Origin: Actinidia chinensis
Lineage: Eukaryota > Streptophyta > Magnoliopsida > Ericales > Actinidiaceae
Assembly: GCA_009663005.1 (NCBI GenBank)
Contig: CM018914.1
Location: 12,859,476-12,881,975 of the forward strand
Direction: 5' to 3'
DNA: 22,500 nt
Shown here: piece by piece, positions 9,391-18,400 of the stretch
Layout: each line of letters starts with the position of its first letter
Numbering within the stretch: the stretch's first letter is position 1
The notes under the pieces: generated by a model
The model's database searches: none
Told to the model about the DNA's origin: nothing
The model's input: the letters and a program-made list of their open reading frames with translations, nothing else
Position numbers and translations under genes: made by a program

Positions 9391-9528
9391 ATAGAGTTGG
9401 AAGACCCTTTGGAAAATGACAGAGTGAAATTGGTGCGACAAGCTGGAGTGAAGACAAATGATCTTGTGGGCGATGGTTCCACTACCTCAATTGTGCTTGC
9501 TCAAGGTCTAATCGTTGAAGATGTGAAG
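9391..9528 (+). pseudogene. Cpn60 exon 3: equatorial domain with GDGSTT motif
   Basis: A 138-bp, 46-codon exon bounded by an atcag acceptor and a good gtatgt donor. It reads from IELEDPLEN through [13 protein letters not shown] and [14 protein letters not shown] to EDVK. GDGSTTS is the nucleotide-contacting GDGTTT motif of group I chaperonins. The exon is fully open and phase-compatible with exon 2, so purifying selection lasted until fairly recently or the pseudogene is young. Confidence 0.9.
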
Positions 9529-9631
9529 GTATGTACATGACGCCATTAAAAAATGAGCAGTAGATATTTCCTATTAGAACAGCAAAACTCTCTCTTTTTT
9601 TATTTATTTTAATTTTGATACATAAAACAAA

Positions 9632-9800
9632 GCAGGTGTAAATATCATCGTTGTTGAAAAGGACCCGTTGTTAGATCTTGACGCGTTCTAATCAGAGCTA
9701 GGTTTGAGTAGCGCATGAGTTCCCATTAGACTCTCCCGAGGTTGAAACCACCCAACTGCTAAGGCCCTTGTTTTTGAACTCAACATTGATGTCCAGAGGG
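9632..9800 (+). pseudogene. Cpn60 exon 4: heavily damaged
   Basis: Only fragments match. GCA GGT GTA AAT at 9632-9643 reads AGVN, as in the AGxNP word; CGAGGT at 9737 gives RG; and 9756-9800 gives [10 protein letters not shown] followed, after a frame change, by MSRG, matching the family's KALVLEL..MSRE stretch. Where five residues are expected between AGVN and RG there are about 93 bp, so roughly 75-80 bp of foreign or duplicated DNA with in-frame stops has been gained. A gtacaag donor follows 9800. The exact acceptor is uncertain. Confidence 0.65.
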
Positions 9801-9948
9801 GTACAAGTCTTTCCACTCTTCTTTCATTTACCTGTGAATGACGTGGAAGAATTGGGCATATTAGAACAAAATATAAGCAAACATTTGTGCATTAGCTTAT
9901 GCACACACGCTTGCCAAAATCAACTACATGTATTGTCTGTATTGCAAG

Positions 9949-10190
9949 TTGAGGATCGTGAGCTTGCAGATGTTGCTGCTGTAAGTGCAGGAAAAGATTA
10001 TGCAGTAGGAAACATGATTCCTGAAATTCTTCGACAAGTAGGGAGATGGGGTGTGGTCATAATCGAGAAAGGAAATTATGTTGAGAATGCTCTAAAGATT
10101 GTAGAAGGAATGCAATTTGATCGTGGATAATTGTCCCCTTATTTTGTCATTGACCGATAGAAGATGATAGTGGTGTTCCATAATTGCAAG
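9949..10190 (+). pseudogene. Cpn60 exon 5: intermediate/apical domain, two in-frame stops
   Basis: After a gcaag acceptor the exon reads [17 protein letters not shown], then [20 protein letters not shown] and [10 protein letters not shown]. It then hits TAA at 10128-10130, where the family has Tyr (RGYLSPYFV), continues LSPYFVIDR, hits TAG at 10158-10160, and ends FHNCK before gtgggg. Both stops interrupt otherwise well-conserved sequence, which is direct evidence that no full-length protein is made. Confidence 0.85.
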
Positions 10191-10267
10191 GTGGGGCTTA
10201 ACTTTGTCAAACATTCGCTGCATTCTCCTGTGGAATATTCAGAAGTTGTGCAATTCTTTCTTTGCAG

Positions 10268-10501
10268 TTACTTCTGGGTGACCAAAAAATTACAAACCCA
10301 AAGGAGATGTTTAAAATATTGGACAGTGCCGTTAAGGAGAAGTACCCAATTGTGATAGTTGTAGAGGGCATTGAGTAGCAAGCTCTGGCTCCAGTAATTA
10401 GGAACAAGCTCAGGGCGTGCTGAAGGCAGCTGCTATTAAAGCTCCTGCCTTTGGCGAGCACAAGAGCCACTATTTAGATGACATCGCTCTCCTGACTGGA
10501 G
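10268..10501 (+). pseudogene. Cpn60 exon 6: apical domain, one stop and one frameshift
   Basis: The exon starts after a ctttgcag acceptor and reads LLLGDQKITNPKEMFKILDS, then IVIVVEGIE. TAG at 10376-10378 lies where the family has Gln, consistent with a CAG-to-TAG transition. It goes on [12 protein letters not shown], loses one base near 10411-10416, and resumes in the next frame as [28 protein letters not shown]. The donor is G|gtagta at 10501. The splice phase agrees with exon 7, which lies beyond copia element 1. Confidence 0.88.
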
Positions 10502-10732
10502 GTAGTAGATTAACCATAAAAATTCAAAATAATTTATGTGTTTTAACCAATCAAAAATGCAATATTGTAGCGGAAAGATACACTTACCATGCCAGTAGGT
10601 GCCTCTTATATGATACAACACAATATAAGTTGGTCTTTATAGTTCTTCAAGGCGCCTATATATCCTTCTTTACTCGAGGGTATATGGAGAAAACTAGGGC
10701 TGACTATGATAATGATTGTGATATTGATGGTG

Positions 10733-10737
10733 AAGAT
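10733..10737. repeat. Target site duplication (left) of copia element 1
   Basis: AAGAT lies directly before the left LTR and is repeated exactly at 15512-15516 directly after the right LTR. Five bases is the normal duplication length for this superfamily. Confidence 0.93.
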
Positions 10738-10995
10738 TGTCAAAAAGGGTTTTGTTTTGAATGTCCTCTCCTTGTGAGAGTCCCTTTTTATATAGAAACT
10801 GTTTGGCTAATTACAAGGCTGAAAATCAGTCATTACAACTAATTATGCAAGGTAAGTAGCAGACAAAATAAACGCCTATCAATTACATGCCTATATACAA
10901 TATACTCTTCATACATAGCTCGACTAAATAAGGTAGAATATATGCTGCCTTAATAGACTAGACCAGCATATATCCAACTGTCAATTCTGCTAACA
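10738..10995 (-). repeat. Left LTR (3' LTR) of copia element 1
   Basis: A 258-bp LTR from TGTCAAAAAGG to CTGCTAACA. It matches the two outer parts of the right LTR, with numerous substitutions and small indels, so insertion is not very recent. Confidence 0.93.
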
Positions 10996-11006
10996 TTCCC
11001 TCAAAT
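10996..11006 (-). other. Polypurine tract of element 1
   Basis: The - strand reads TTTGAGGGAA directly before the 3' LTR start TGTTAGC, the expected position for plus-strand priming. Confidence 0.8.
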
Positions 11007-11289
11007 TGATGCTGGGTGATCAAAAAGTATCAATTTGTCAACTAGGAACTGATGGCGATGATGAGAGAGAGCCTTGGTGAAGACCATGAGCGGTAGGGTG
11101 TTCAGTGGAAATTTGTGGAAGACTAATCTCATGGCAAGCAGGCTTCACGATGGATGACAACCATTTAAGATGTTTGCGTGCGCTCATGAAAAAACGAGAT
11201 GGCACAATATGAATAGCACTGTATTATCAGCATGAAAAGGAGTAGGAGTATGCTACGGACCACTAAGTTAGCCTAACAACCTTCGAAGC

Positions 11290-12010
11290 CATACAATTTT
11301 AGAATAGGCAGACGTCAAGCTCAATATTCAGACTCGGTGGATGATTTTGAGACACGAACCTGCTTCTTACTCTTCCAAGAAATAAGGGTATCGCCAAGAA
11401 ACATACACCAACCCATAACAGAACAATGAGTATCCTCACAACCAAATGGAGATTAGATCCGGTAATCACAATATCATCGACATACACAAGAAGGATAACG
11501 ATCCAAATCATAGTCTTGCAAAAGAAAAGAGAGGAGTCATACTAAATTTGAGTAAAATTGAAATCCAGTAGAGTAGTACGAAACTTCTCAAACCATGCCC
11601 GCAGTGCCTACTTCAAACCATATAAAGACTGCTTCAAGCGACAAACGTCAACAGAAGAGGGAAGAAACAAGCTAGGAGGAGGAGACATAAATATTTCTTC
11701 CTTTAGATCACCGTGTAAAAATGCATTCTTCACATCCATTTGGCAAAGCAACCATCCCTTCGAAATAGTAATGGCCATATCAGCGCATATAGTAGTCATC
11801 TTGGCCACGGGAGAGAATTTTTTTTGTAATCAAGCCCATACTGACCTGACAATTCCCTAGTACCACCAGCCGAGCTTAGTTTTTGATACAGCCCATCAAC
11901 AAGTAGCTTATGGTGTATACATTTGAACCCAAGAAGTTAACTCTAGCAAGAGAAGGGGACGATGTCCACAAGTGTGATTTTCTAAGGGCCTGAGTTCGTC
12001 ATGCATAATT
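11290..12010 (-). pseudogene. pol (RT): Reverse transcriptase region of copia element 1 (truncated)
   Basis: Reverse transcriptase copies the RNA into DNA. From the 5' side: MHDELRPLENHT near 12000, VAKMTTICADMAI, then QMDVKNAFLHGDLKEEIFM with its first catalytic Asp (within 11608-11808), CRLKQSLYGLK, and LLVYVDDIVITGS with the YVDD catalytic box at 11473-11484. Downstream of YVDD the similarity fades within about 150 bp. No RNase H motif appears before the PPT, so the 3' part of pol is deleted. Between INT and RT, SRPPDWYGF near 12095-12135 is the usual copia linker. Confidence 0.9.
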
Positions 12011-12269
12011 GTGCTAGCACTCTTGAGTAGAAGCCTGAGAGTAAGACTTAGGCACAAAAGTAGTATCAAGAGTAGCCTAAAGAGTGGAAGAAGAAAACCC
12101 ATACCAATCTGGAGGCCGGGAAACCCTAGTAGATCGGCGGGGCTCATGCAAGATAGGATCAGGTGGCAGTTCAGAGGAAGGGAGAGGCAGTGGGCGATGT
12201 CGATGATACACAATACCCGGATGAAAATGAGTAAGAGTATTAGACACATCATCAAAAGGAGGAAGCTAA

Positions 12270-13545
12270 ATAGAGGAAGAAACAGAATTAGTACGAGACG
12301 AAAAGAAATATTGATTTTTGAGAAATACGAAGCTTGTTAGCATCCACATCATAACACACAAACCCTTTATGAGAGTTACTATAGCCAAGAAAATCACACT
12401 GAACAGCTTGAGCAGCAAGTTTGTGATGTTCAATGGGAAGTTAATGAACAAAATAGATGCAACCAAAAACATGCAGAGAATTATAGTCAAGAGGAACACC
12501 AAACAAACGAGAATATGGATAATCAAGATGCAAGGTAGGAGAAGGCAAACGATTAATCAAATATATAGTTGTAGATAATGCCTTTACGCAAAATCTAGGA
12601 GGAACAGAAGATTCAAGCATCAAGGTATGGACAACATCTAACAGATGTTTATTCTTACGCTCGGTGATTCCATTCTGTTGAGGGGTGCAAGGACATGAAC
12701 GTTGAGAGAGAATACCCTTCTATTGTAGGAAAGATTGAAAATCATGAGACATATTCTCCCCCAGAATCCGAGCGTAAGATCTTAATATGGGTAGAAAATG
12801 TACAATTTTTTACATAGGCAACAAATGTTTGGAAGGTCGAAAACACATCAGCTTTAGAACAAAAAAAATAGGCCCAAGTAAAACGACTGTAATCGTTAAT
12901 AAATGTCACAAAATAACTGTATTGATCATGAGAAATAACAGGACTCATACCCCAGACATCAGAATGAATAATCTCAAAGCATGTAGAAGCACGACTACCC
13001 TGTAAAGGAAATGGTCAAGATTTGCTTTTACCAAGTTTACAAGGTGCACAATTAAAAGACAAGGAATAAGGTGCATTTGTATTTTGCTCAAATAACCGTG
13101 TTTCGTAAGATTTGTCAAAATTATAGAGTTGGGATGCCCTAATTTCTTATGCCAAAAATGGCTAATATTAGCAATAGCGGAACAACCAATAAAAATTGAA
13201 AGAGGGATGAAAAACGAGTGAAGATGAAAAAGACGTCCCACTTTAGGCCCCTTCGCTATCTCCTGTCCTGACGCTTGATCCTGCACACGACAACCACTAC
13301 GATCAAAATGAAGAGAACAATTTTTTTCTACTAATTGTCCAATAGAAATGAGATTGGCGGATAAATCAGGAGACACAAAAACATTAGTAAAAGAAGACCC
13401 CATATTTCCAACCGCAATAATAGGAAGAATACTGCCATCGGTGATCTGAATATGTTGCTCACCATCACACTTACGAACATCATGTAAAGCTGCCGAATTG
13501 CCAATCATTTGATTGGAAGCCACATAGTTAATTAACCAAGGAGAA
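12270..13545 (-). pseudogene. pol (PR-INT): Protease and integrase region of copia element 1 (broken)
   Basis: Protease cleaves the polyprotein; integrase inserts the cDNA. The protease motif, normally WLIDSGASNHM, reads WLINYVASNQM (13521-13540), so the catalytic Asp-Ser-Gly is lost. Then comes WHKKLGHPNS, the GAG pre-integrase motif, near 13130-13165, and a zinc-binding NCAPCK in a shifted frame. The integrase triad is visible: Asp in HSDVWG (12958-12960), Asp in RSDSGGEY (12766-12768) and Glu in GITERKN (12660-12662). The C-terminal part (DVDANKLRISKNQYFF) ends near 12290. Stops and frame changes separate the blocks. Confidence 0.9.
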
Positions 13546-13729
13546 GTAAGAAGATGTTTCTTACCTTAGAGGCCAAGAGCAGAAAAAGCAGAAACAATCA
13601 TTTGTTGAACCCGCACGGGAGTAAGGTTGGAAGAAGAACCCAAAACATAGGGCTAAGCCGAAGATGCAAGCACAAAGGTGGACTAAACAGCTATATGAAA
13701 GGCAAGAGTGGATCGATTCTGAGGGCGTA

Positions 13730-14508
13730 CACGGCAATCCTTAATGATATGGCCTTCCTTCATGCAATAATTGCAGAATTTCTTGCTGCAATGTTTTGTA
13801 ATGTGCCCAACTTCATTGCAACCGTAACACTACGGTGGAGATCTGTATTGTCCTTTGCCGTGAGTAGAGTAGGCCACATTAACCATCTCAGTACCACCTC
13901 GTCTTGAGCAATGTTAAGTTGTAAGGCAAGACGTTGTTCTTCACGCAAGAGTTCACCTAAGCAGATATCTAAAGATGGGACAAGTGTGCGATTGATTAAC
14001 TCAGCTCGTGCACTTTCAAACTCTGGTCGGAGCTTCATCAAAAATTGATCCCGCTAACTCTCAGAATGAGCCGCTTGTAGTGCTACTAAAGCATCTTTAG
14101 GAACCTTAGAATGCACCAACCCAGAATAATCATTCCATAAATTAAGAAAACTAGAATAAAATTATTCAATCGAGAGGTTCCCCTAGCGATAGTTTTTGAT
14201 ATCTAACTCCAATTGAAACTTTCGGCAAGAATTATCTTGATAATAGATCTGCAGAAAGTAATCCCACATCTTCTTAATAGTAGTGAACCAATGAAGATTG
14301 TTTGATCATATGAAGTTCAACAGAACTGAGTAGCCAGAAGCAATTTTGGCATCCCTGCCTTCCCATGAACTAAGTTGGGATCAGTTGGAGCCATAGCAGA
14401 CCCATCCAAATGACCCCATAACTCCTTCCCTTTCACAACCATCCTGAAATGGAATTCCCAACTATAGTTCTTTCCATTAAAGCGAACAATAGAATTTTTG
14501 CCTAACAT
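13730..14508 (-). pseudogene. gag: gag of copia element 1 (broken)
   Basis: Gag forms the virus-like particle that packages the element's RNA. A plausible start is the ATG at 14508, reading MLGKNSIVRFNGKNYSWEF and then GKELWGHLDGS, typical of plant copia Gag N-termini. A further open stretch at 13760-14041 has LRPEFESARAELINR and LDICLGELLREEQRL. Two zinc knuckles follow: CYGCNEVGHITKHC (13788-13829) and CNYCMKEGHIIKDC (13734-13775), both perfect CX2CX4HX4C. Several frameshifts and stops lie between these islands, so no complete Gag is encoded. Confidence 0.9.
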
Positions 14509-14821
14509 AATAACCACCGAAAACAATTGAAAAGCCCAATAGATCACAACAGTCATAGGAATAGTATGATCGAGCAAGACTTCCCAACAATCTAAGACAA
14601 GGAGTTGTTCAGAAATTTCAAAAAAAAAATCCAACAGCCCCACACCATAATTGCGACAGACAAACCACCCAAAATATCCAAAACAAATCCTCTGAAAAGC
14701 TAAGAGACTGCCGACAGAACCTATAAAGAAATTTTTAATAATCCTGATACTGAGAAGAAAAAAAATTCCACCAAGAAACCAAGAATTTAGCTAAGCTGAG
14801 AGAAAAACATAAAAATAACTT

Positions 14822-14836
14822 GGGGCTCTGATACCA
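14822..14836 (-). other. Primer binding site of element 1 (initiator tRNA-Met)
   Basis: The - strand reads TGGTATCAGAGCCCC directly next to the 5' LTR. TGGTATCAGAGC is the standard complement of the 3' end of plant initiator tRNA-Met used by copia elements. Confidence 0.92.
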
Positions 14837-15511
14837 TGTCAAAAAGGGTTTTGTTTTGAATGTCCTATCCTTGTGAGGGTTCTTTCCTTTGATATAGAAT
14901 GGTCGGGCTAATTACAAGGCTAATCAGTCTTAATCTAACTGTTGGGAAAATTACGCAGATTTTTCTATAAGTCCAAATTAGTGGGAATGCGAAAAATAGC
15001 GAAAACCACACACCAAATTTGATAACGGAGTTCGCCAATTGTTCCTACGTCTCCGGACCTGCGCGATCGTTGTTAACTAAAGGGAGAAAAAATACAAGTT
15101 TTTACAAACACTTACAAACTCCAACCCACTCTAACTTTTCTCCTTAACTCTCTCTAACTCTCTCAATTGATGATCTTACAAATGAGGGCTAAGGGTTTCT
15201 AATAGGGTTCAAAAATGGTTGGGTGGAAATAGGTAAAGAAAAATTGGCAATGGTTAGGCACTCCATTGACATTGCCTAAGTTAGGCAACCTACATTTTTG
15301 ACCTCAAAATGTTTTGGCCATTTCTTTGACAATTGGTTATTAGCCCTTCCTTGACACTACTATTGCAAGGTAAGTGCTGATTAATAAACGCCTATCAATT
15401 ACATGCCTATATAATATAACTCTTTTATACGTAGCTCAACTAAATAAGGTATAATATATGCTGCCTTAATAGACTAGGCCAGCACATATCCAATTGTCAA
15501 TTCTCCTAACA
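14837..15511 (-). repeat. Right LTR (5' LTR) of copia element 1, interrupted
   Basis: The LTR runs from TGTCAAAAAGG to CTCCTAACA. It is about 253 bp once the 417-bp solo LTR at 14940-15356 and its target duplication are removed, which agrees with the 258-bp left copy. Confidence 0.92.
14940..15356. mobile_element. Solo LTR nested in the right LTR of element 1
   Basis: A 417-bp block starting TGTTGGGAAAATT and ending CCTTGACA is absent from the left LTR. It is flanked by CTAAC (14935-14939) and CTACT (15357-15361), a 4-of-5 target duplication. The internal text gataacggagttcgccaatt...ctacgtctccgg resembles a motif I know from eudicot copia LTRs. TG/CA ends, absence of internal genes and the flanking repeat support a solo LTR; a small non-autonomous element is the alternative. 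Confidence 0.8.
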
Positions 15512-15516
15512 AAGAT
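15512..15516. repeat. Target site duplication (right) of copia element 1
   Basis: AAGAT, identical to 10733-10737. The empty site would read ggtg-AAGAT-gtcatg within the intron. Confidence 0.93.
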
Positions 15517-15683
15517 GTCATGGTAAAAGTGGTTAGAACATTTAGAATGTAGTTATTTAAGTCCTAAAAGTGACATTACATTAAATTTTGGTATAATTCT
15601 TTACCTTTTCAAGTCAATGAGCTTAGTTTGTTTCATTATGATTCATCACATATTTGCATGTTGAACACGCATTTGTTGTGCAG

Positions 15684-15853
15684 GGACTGTAATAAGGGAT
15701 GAAATGGGTTTGACCCTAGAAAAGACTGGAAAGGAGGTTCTTGGTACTGCTACCAAGGTGGTGATAACTAAGGATTCTATGTTGATTGCAACTGATCGAA
15801 GCACTCAAGCAGCTATTAAGCAGAGGGTTTGTCAGATCCGAAACCTTGTCGAG
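15684..15853 (+). pseudogene. Cpn60 exon 7: apical/intermediate domain, open
   Basis: This exon begins after a ttgtgcag acceptor and reads TVIRDEMGLTLEKTGKEVLG, then TATKVVITKDSML and QRVCQIRNLVE, ending before gtggat. It has no stop. The phase-1 join with exon 6 (GGA G|GG ACT) gives TGGTVIRD against the family's TGATVIRD, which shows that the 5.2-kb gap between the exons is an intron expanded by element insertion. Confidence 0.9.
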
Positions 15854-16364
15854 GTGGATAAAATATTTTTGGAACTGTGCCTCCATGCAATTTGATGCTT
15901 TGTTTTTAGTTAAATTCCCTCACACTTCCATTTTACTTGCAGAATCTATTATACAATTAAAAAGCACAACGGATATTAAGTTGACATTCAAATAATCTGG
16001 TCAGTACTTCTATGGTGAGATCTATTGGACAAACATTTTAAATAAATGTTGACTCCATAAATTGAAGCAAATGCAAGTATGCTGTCTAGTTAAAAGGATT
16101 TGCAATCTCGGTCTTACCAAGAGAACTGAAACATAAATTATTTGCTCAAACTACATAAGTTTTTAGGTTTGAAGTTTTGGATTCATGATAGGAACTAAGT
16201 GAATGTGCATAAGATAAAAACTCTTATTCTTGAGGTTGGATGGAACAACCTCTAGTCAATAGAGATGACAAATGAAACTTTCAAGTGAATTCTACCAAGG
16301 TATTGAAGGAATTTAATAGATGGTTTTCTTTGGGAATACTAACAGACTACAGTTTTCTTTTCAG
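15854..16364 (+). other. Pseudogene intron 7
   Basis: This 511-bp intron begins gtggat and ends ttttcag. It is AT-rich, with no repeat or coding similarity that I can recognise. Confidence 0.7.
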
Positions 16365-16442
16365 AACACCAAAGAAAAATTTGATAAGAAAATACCTAAT
16401 GAGCAAATAGTGGGTTTATCCGGAGGAATTGCCATTTTTCAG
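16365..16442 (+). pseudogene. Cpn60 exon 8: intermediate domain, open
   Basis: A 78-bp exon after a pyrimidine-rich ttttcag acceptor reads NTKEKFDKKIPNEQIVGLSG and ends GIAIFQ before gttaac. The family word is NERVARLSGG; the change of the conserved Arg residues to Gln and Val suggests relaxed constraint. Length is a multiple of three. Confidence 0.88.
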
Positions 16443-16543
16443 GTTAACAGGTTATTGCTGGAGCTGGCATCGTGATTATCTGGAGTTTCCAAAACTGATT
16501 TCCTTACGGGCTGATGCATTTGATTGTATGAAATGATTAACAG

Positions 16544-16615
16544 GTAGGAGCACAAACGCAAGTAATGCTGAAGGATAAACATTTGAGGATTGAAGATGCT
16601 CTTAATGCAACTAAG
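16544..16615 (+). pseudogene. Cpn60 exon 9: last visible exon
   Basis: A 72-bp open exon between acag and gtagcc reads VGAQTQVMLKDKHLRIEDAL and ends NATK. The next expected residues (AIEEGIVVGGG, the Cpn60 signature) and the rest of the equatorial domain are not found in the window. The left LTR of copia element 2 begins 41 bp downstream, so the missing exons are either deleted or lie beyond 22500. Confidence 0.88.
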
Positions 16616-17016
16616 GTAGCCAGTTTCCCTTTTACCAATGCTCTTGTGAACTAGTTGTTATATAAATGGTATTCCTTTTTTTCGTTTAAAACCAGAAAGC
16701 TTGAATCAGAAATAGACGAAGAAGAAGAAGAAGAAGATAAAATATAGAACTTAAGGATGCAAAATTTAATTTGGCTGAGGCCTGAATTAAATTCTGTATC
16801 CTTAAGTCGTTGACTACCCGTACTTTGTACTTATGGAATATGTCGTACAACTCTCAGGATACAATAGCAATGATCTTCGGATAGTAGTACTCCAAATCAG
16901 AAGATCACGTCGAACCTTCAAGTGTCTTCTCTCTCTCAAATGATGGATGCTCTAGCACTCTCTAACACTTGCTTTGAATGAATTTCGAATGAATGAAGAA
17001 TGCTGGATGGTGAGGG

Positions 17017-17026
17017 TATTTATAGA
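17017..17026 (-). promoter_or_regulatory. TATA box in left LTR of element 2
   Basis: The - strand reads CTATAAATAC. This is the expected U3/R promoter element and its direction agrees with gag-pol on the - strand. Confidence 0.6.
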
Positions 17027-17336
17027 AGCCATCACACCTTTTTAGTGGGTCACTCCTCTTTGGAAAGGCACACATTCGGCCCAAATAGCACCTATTCGGC
17101 CAAACAGCTATGCACAGGGACCTTTCTGAATAAATTAAAATGTTGCATTTGTTCGCATATTAAAGGAAAAAATTCTGAAAACAATTCATAATTTTCGCTT
17201 CGTTAAAATTTGAAACGGTATGATCGTTCGCAAAAGAAAGTTAATTCCGAGAAAGAAAATATAATTTCTTAATTTAGAAATTAAAATAATTGAATAAACT
17301 TTCTCCAAAAAATGAATATTTACTTAAGCCCAAAAG

Positions 17337-17406
17337 CGCCCCAGCCCGGGCATCCCGAACGAAACGAACACGAACCGAACCGAACCGGGACGGGACGGGC
17401 TGGGGC
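17337..17406. other. GC-rich hairpin inside the LTR of element 2
   Basis: CGCCCCAGCCCG and its reverse complement CGGGCTGGGGCG flank about 45 bp containing cgaaccgaaccg-type short repeats. A stem of 12 bp is predicted in otherwise AT-rich DNA. The right LTR has a GC-rich segment at the same place (about 22370-22430), but with a different sequence. Confidence 0.6.
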
Positions 17407-17806
17407 GGCGGCTGCGGCCAGCCGCAAAATGGGGTCAAACCCATACAGCCCACAGGCTATGGATCAAGCCACTTTTATATAGCTCTCCCCCTTTAAAAGC
17501 TTGAGGTGCAACCAGGGCCCAATTTAAAGAGTCCAAAACTTGAGGTTTATATTCTTACTCATTTTTCTTTTTTTTCAAGTTTGGGACAACTTATCTATGC
17601 ACATGTTTTTCTTTACATTGAACTTCTGGAGAAACTATTTCTTATTCAAAATTACTGGTTTTTGACAAATGAATAGACTAAAATCATCACTCATTTAGGG
17701 ACCAATATGAATCTATTATTGTTTATCTAAATTTATAGGGTATGGAACTTAATAAACTTTAGTCCTAAAGTGTTCACACACAATTTCAAAAATCAAACTT
17801 CTAACA

Positions 17807-17818
17807 CATCTCCCACAT
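17807..17818 (-). other. Polypurine tract of element 2
   Basis: The - strand reads TGTGGGAGATG directly before the 3' LTR start TGTTAGAAG. This fixes the left LTR boundary and the element's direction. Confidence 0.82.
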
Positions 17819-18400
17819 GAATGAAAATTGACCGATGTAATGAAATATACACACTAGAGAGAGCGAATGGAGAATTACGGCATCAGGAGAGGTAGCCTTC
17901 GGCCTTGAACCTTCCTTAGTGACATACTATGGATTTACTCGCAACAGTGCGAACATGATGCCCTTGATTGTCCATCTTTAAGTGTAAACAAGACAACAAT
18001 ATGCACACGATAATCCTCCGAACACTTTTAGTTCTTATGGTTGTGTTTATTTTGGCCGAACAACACCTGATTTTCATGAGTGCTTAGAGAATTCAGGCCA
18101 AAATCTATAGGAACGGCCCCATTCCACTCGTAAGGGATATCTTGTAAGCGAGAACTATGCAGTACACCTAAGTCTTCCCCACACTTAAATATTTCAAGAT
18201 ACAAGTGTCATTAAAAGCTATGCTTAGGCCTCATTCATCATAGAGCAGCACGTGTTTGATAGGAATAGGCGTAGTCAAAAAGGTTTTACCCTTCTCTACC
18301 ACAGTGCTTATTACCAATAAGTACACCTTGTTAGTTGTCATTTTGAACCTAGATCTGGGATGTCCAGTCAAATAGGTCGGGTTTCCACTATAGCACTCTT
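17819..18400 (-). other. Element 2, region between RNase H and the PPT
   Basis: On the - strand the end of the polyprotein continues past RNase H as GNPTYLTGHPRSRFKMTT near 18340-18400, a tail I know from this type of copia polyprotein. The remaining 500 bp to the PPT has no recognisable coding sequence and is probably 3' untranslated. Confidence 0.6.

Larger units (their letters stand above)
10738..15511 (-). mobile_element. Ty1/copia LTR retrotransposon, element 1 (defective)
   Basis: The element lies in intron 6 of the chaperonin pseudogene, antisense to it. Both LTRs start TGTCAAAAAGGG and end CTAACA. A perfect 5-bp duplication AAGAT flanks it, a PBS matching initiator tRNA-Met abuts the right LTR, and a purine-rich tract abuts the left LTR. 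Between them, on the - strand in order: gag with two CCHC knuckles, protease region, GAG pre-integrase, integrase, reverse transcriptase. The order PR-INT-RT identifies the copia superfamily. The element is dead: protease Asp-Ser-Gly is replaced, there are stops and frameshifts throughout, and almost nothing of RNase H remains between the YVDD region and the PPT. Confidence 0.96.
8253..16615 (+). pseudogene. CPN60B4-like: Chaperonin Cpn60 beta-type subunit (beta4-like), nine-exon broken gene
   Basis: Cpn60 beta subunits form the chloroplast chaperonin that folds plastid proteins; from established knowledge, Arabidopsis beta4 is a minor subunit needed for folding NdhH of the NDH complex. Nine blocks at 8253-8406, 8516-8636, 9391-9528, ~9632-9800, 9949-10190, 10268-10501, 15684-15853, 16365-16442 and 16544-16615 translate in order into the Cpn60 chain, including the nucleotide-binding words GPKGRNVV and GDGSTTS. 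Words such as [27 protein letters not shown] and [12 protein letters not shown] favour the beta4 type. Damage seen: start ATG apparently TTG, frameshift in the transit region, insertion in exon 4, stops at 10128, 10158 and 10376, a one-base deletion near 10411, and no C-terminal exons (the AAxEEGIVxGGG signature is missing). Copia element 1 sits in intron 6 and element 2 follows exon 9. Identity as Cpn60 beta is near certain; the beta4 assignment is likely, not proven. Confidence 0.9.
16656..17806 (-). repeat. Left LTR (3' LTR) of copia element 2
   Basis: An 1151-bp LTR from TGTTATATAAATGG to TTCTAACA. It contains a (GAA)n tract near 16717-16737, a - strand TATA box at 17017-17026 and a GC-rich hairpin at 17337-17406. 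It differs from the right copy by many substitutions and indels, pointing to an old insertion. Confidence 0.92.

Noticed and set aside
9900..10130. Reading the open frame at 9768-10130 as a separate short gene
   Set aside because: Its first 60 codons are intron sequence; only the part from 9949 is Cpn60 exon 5.
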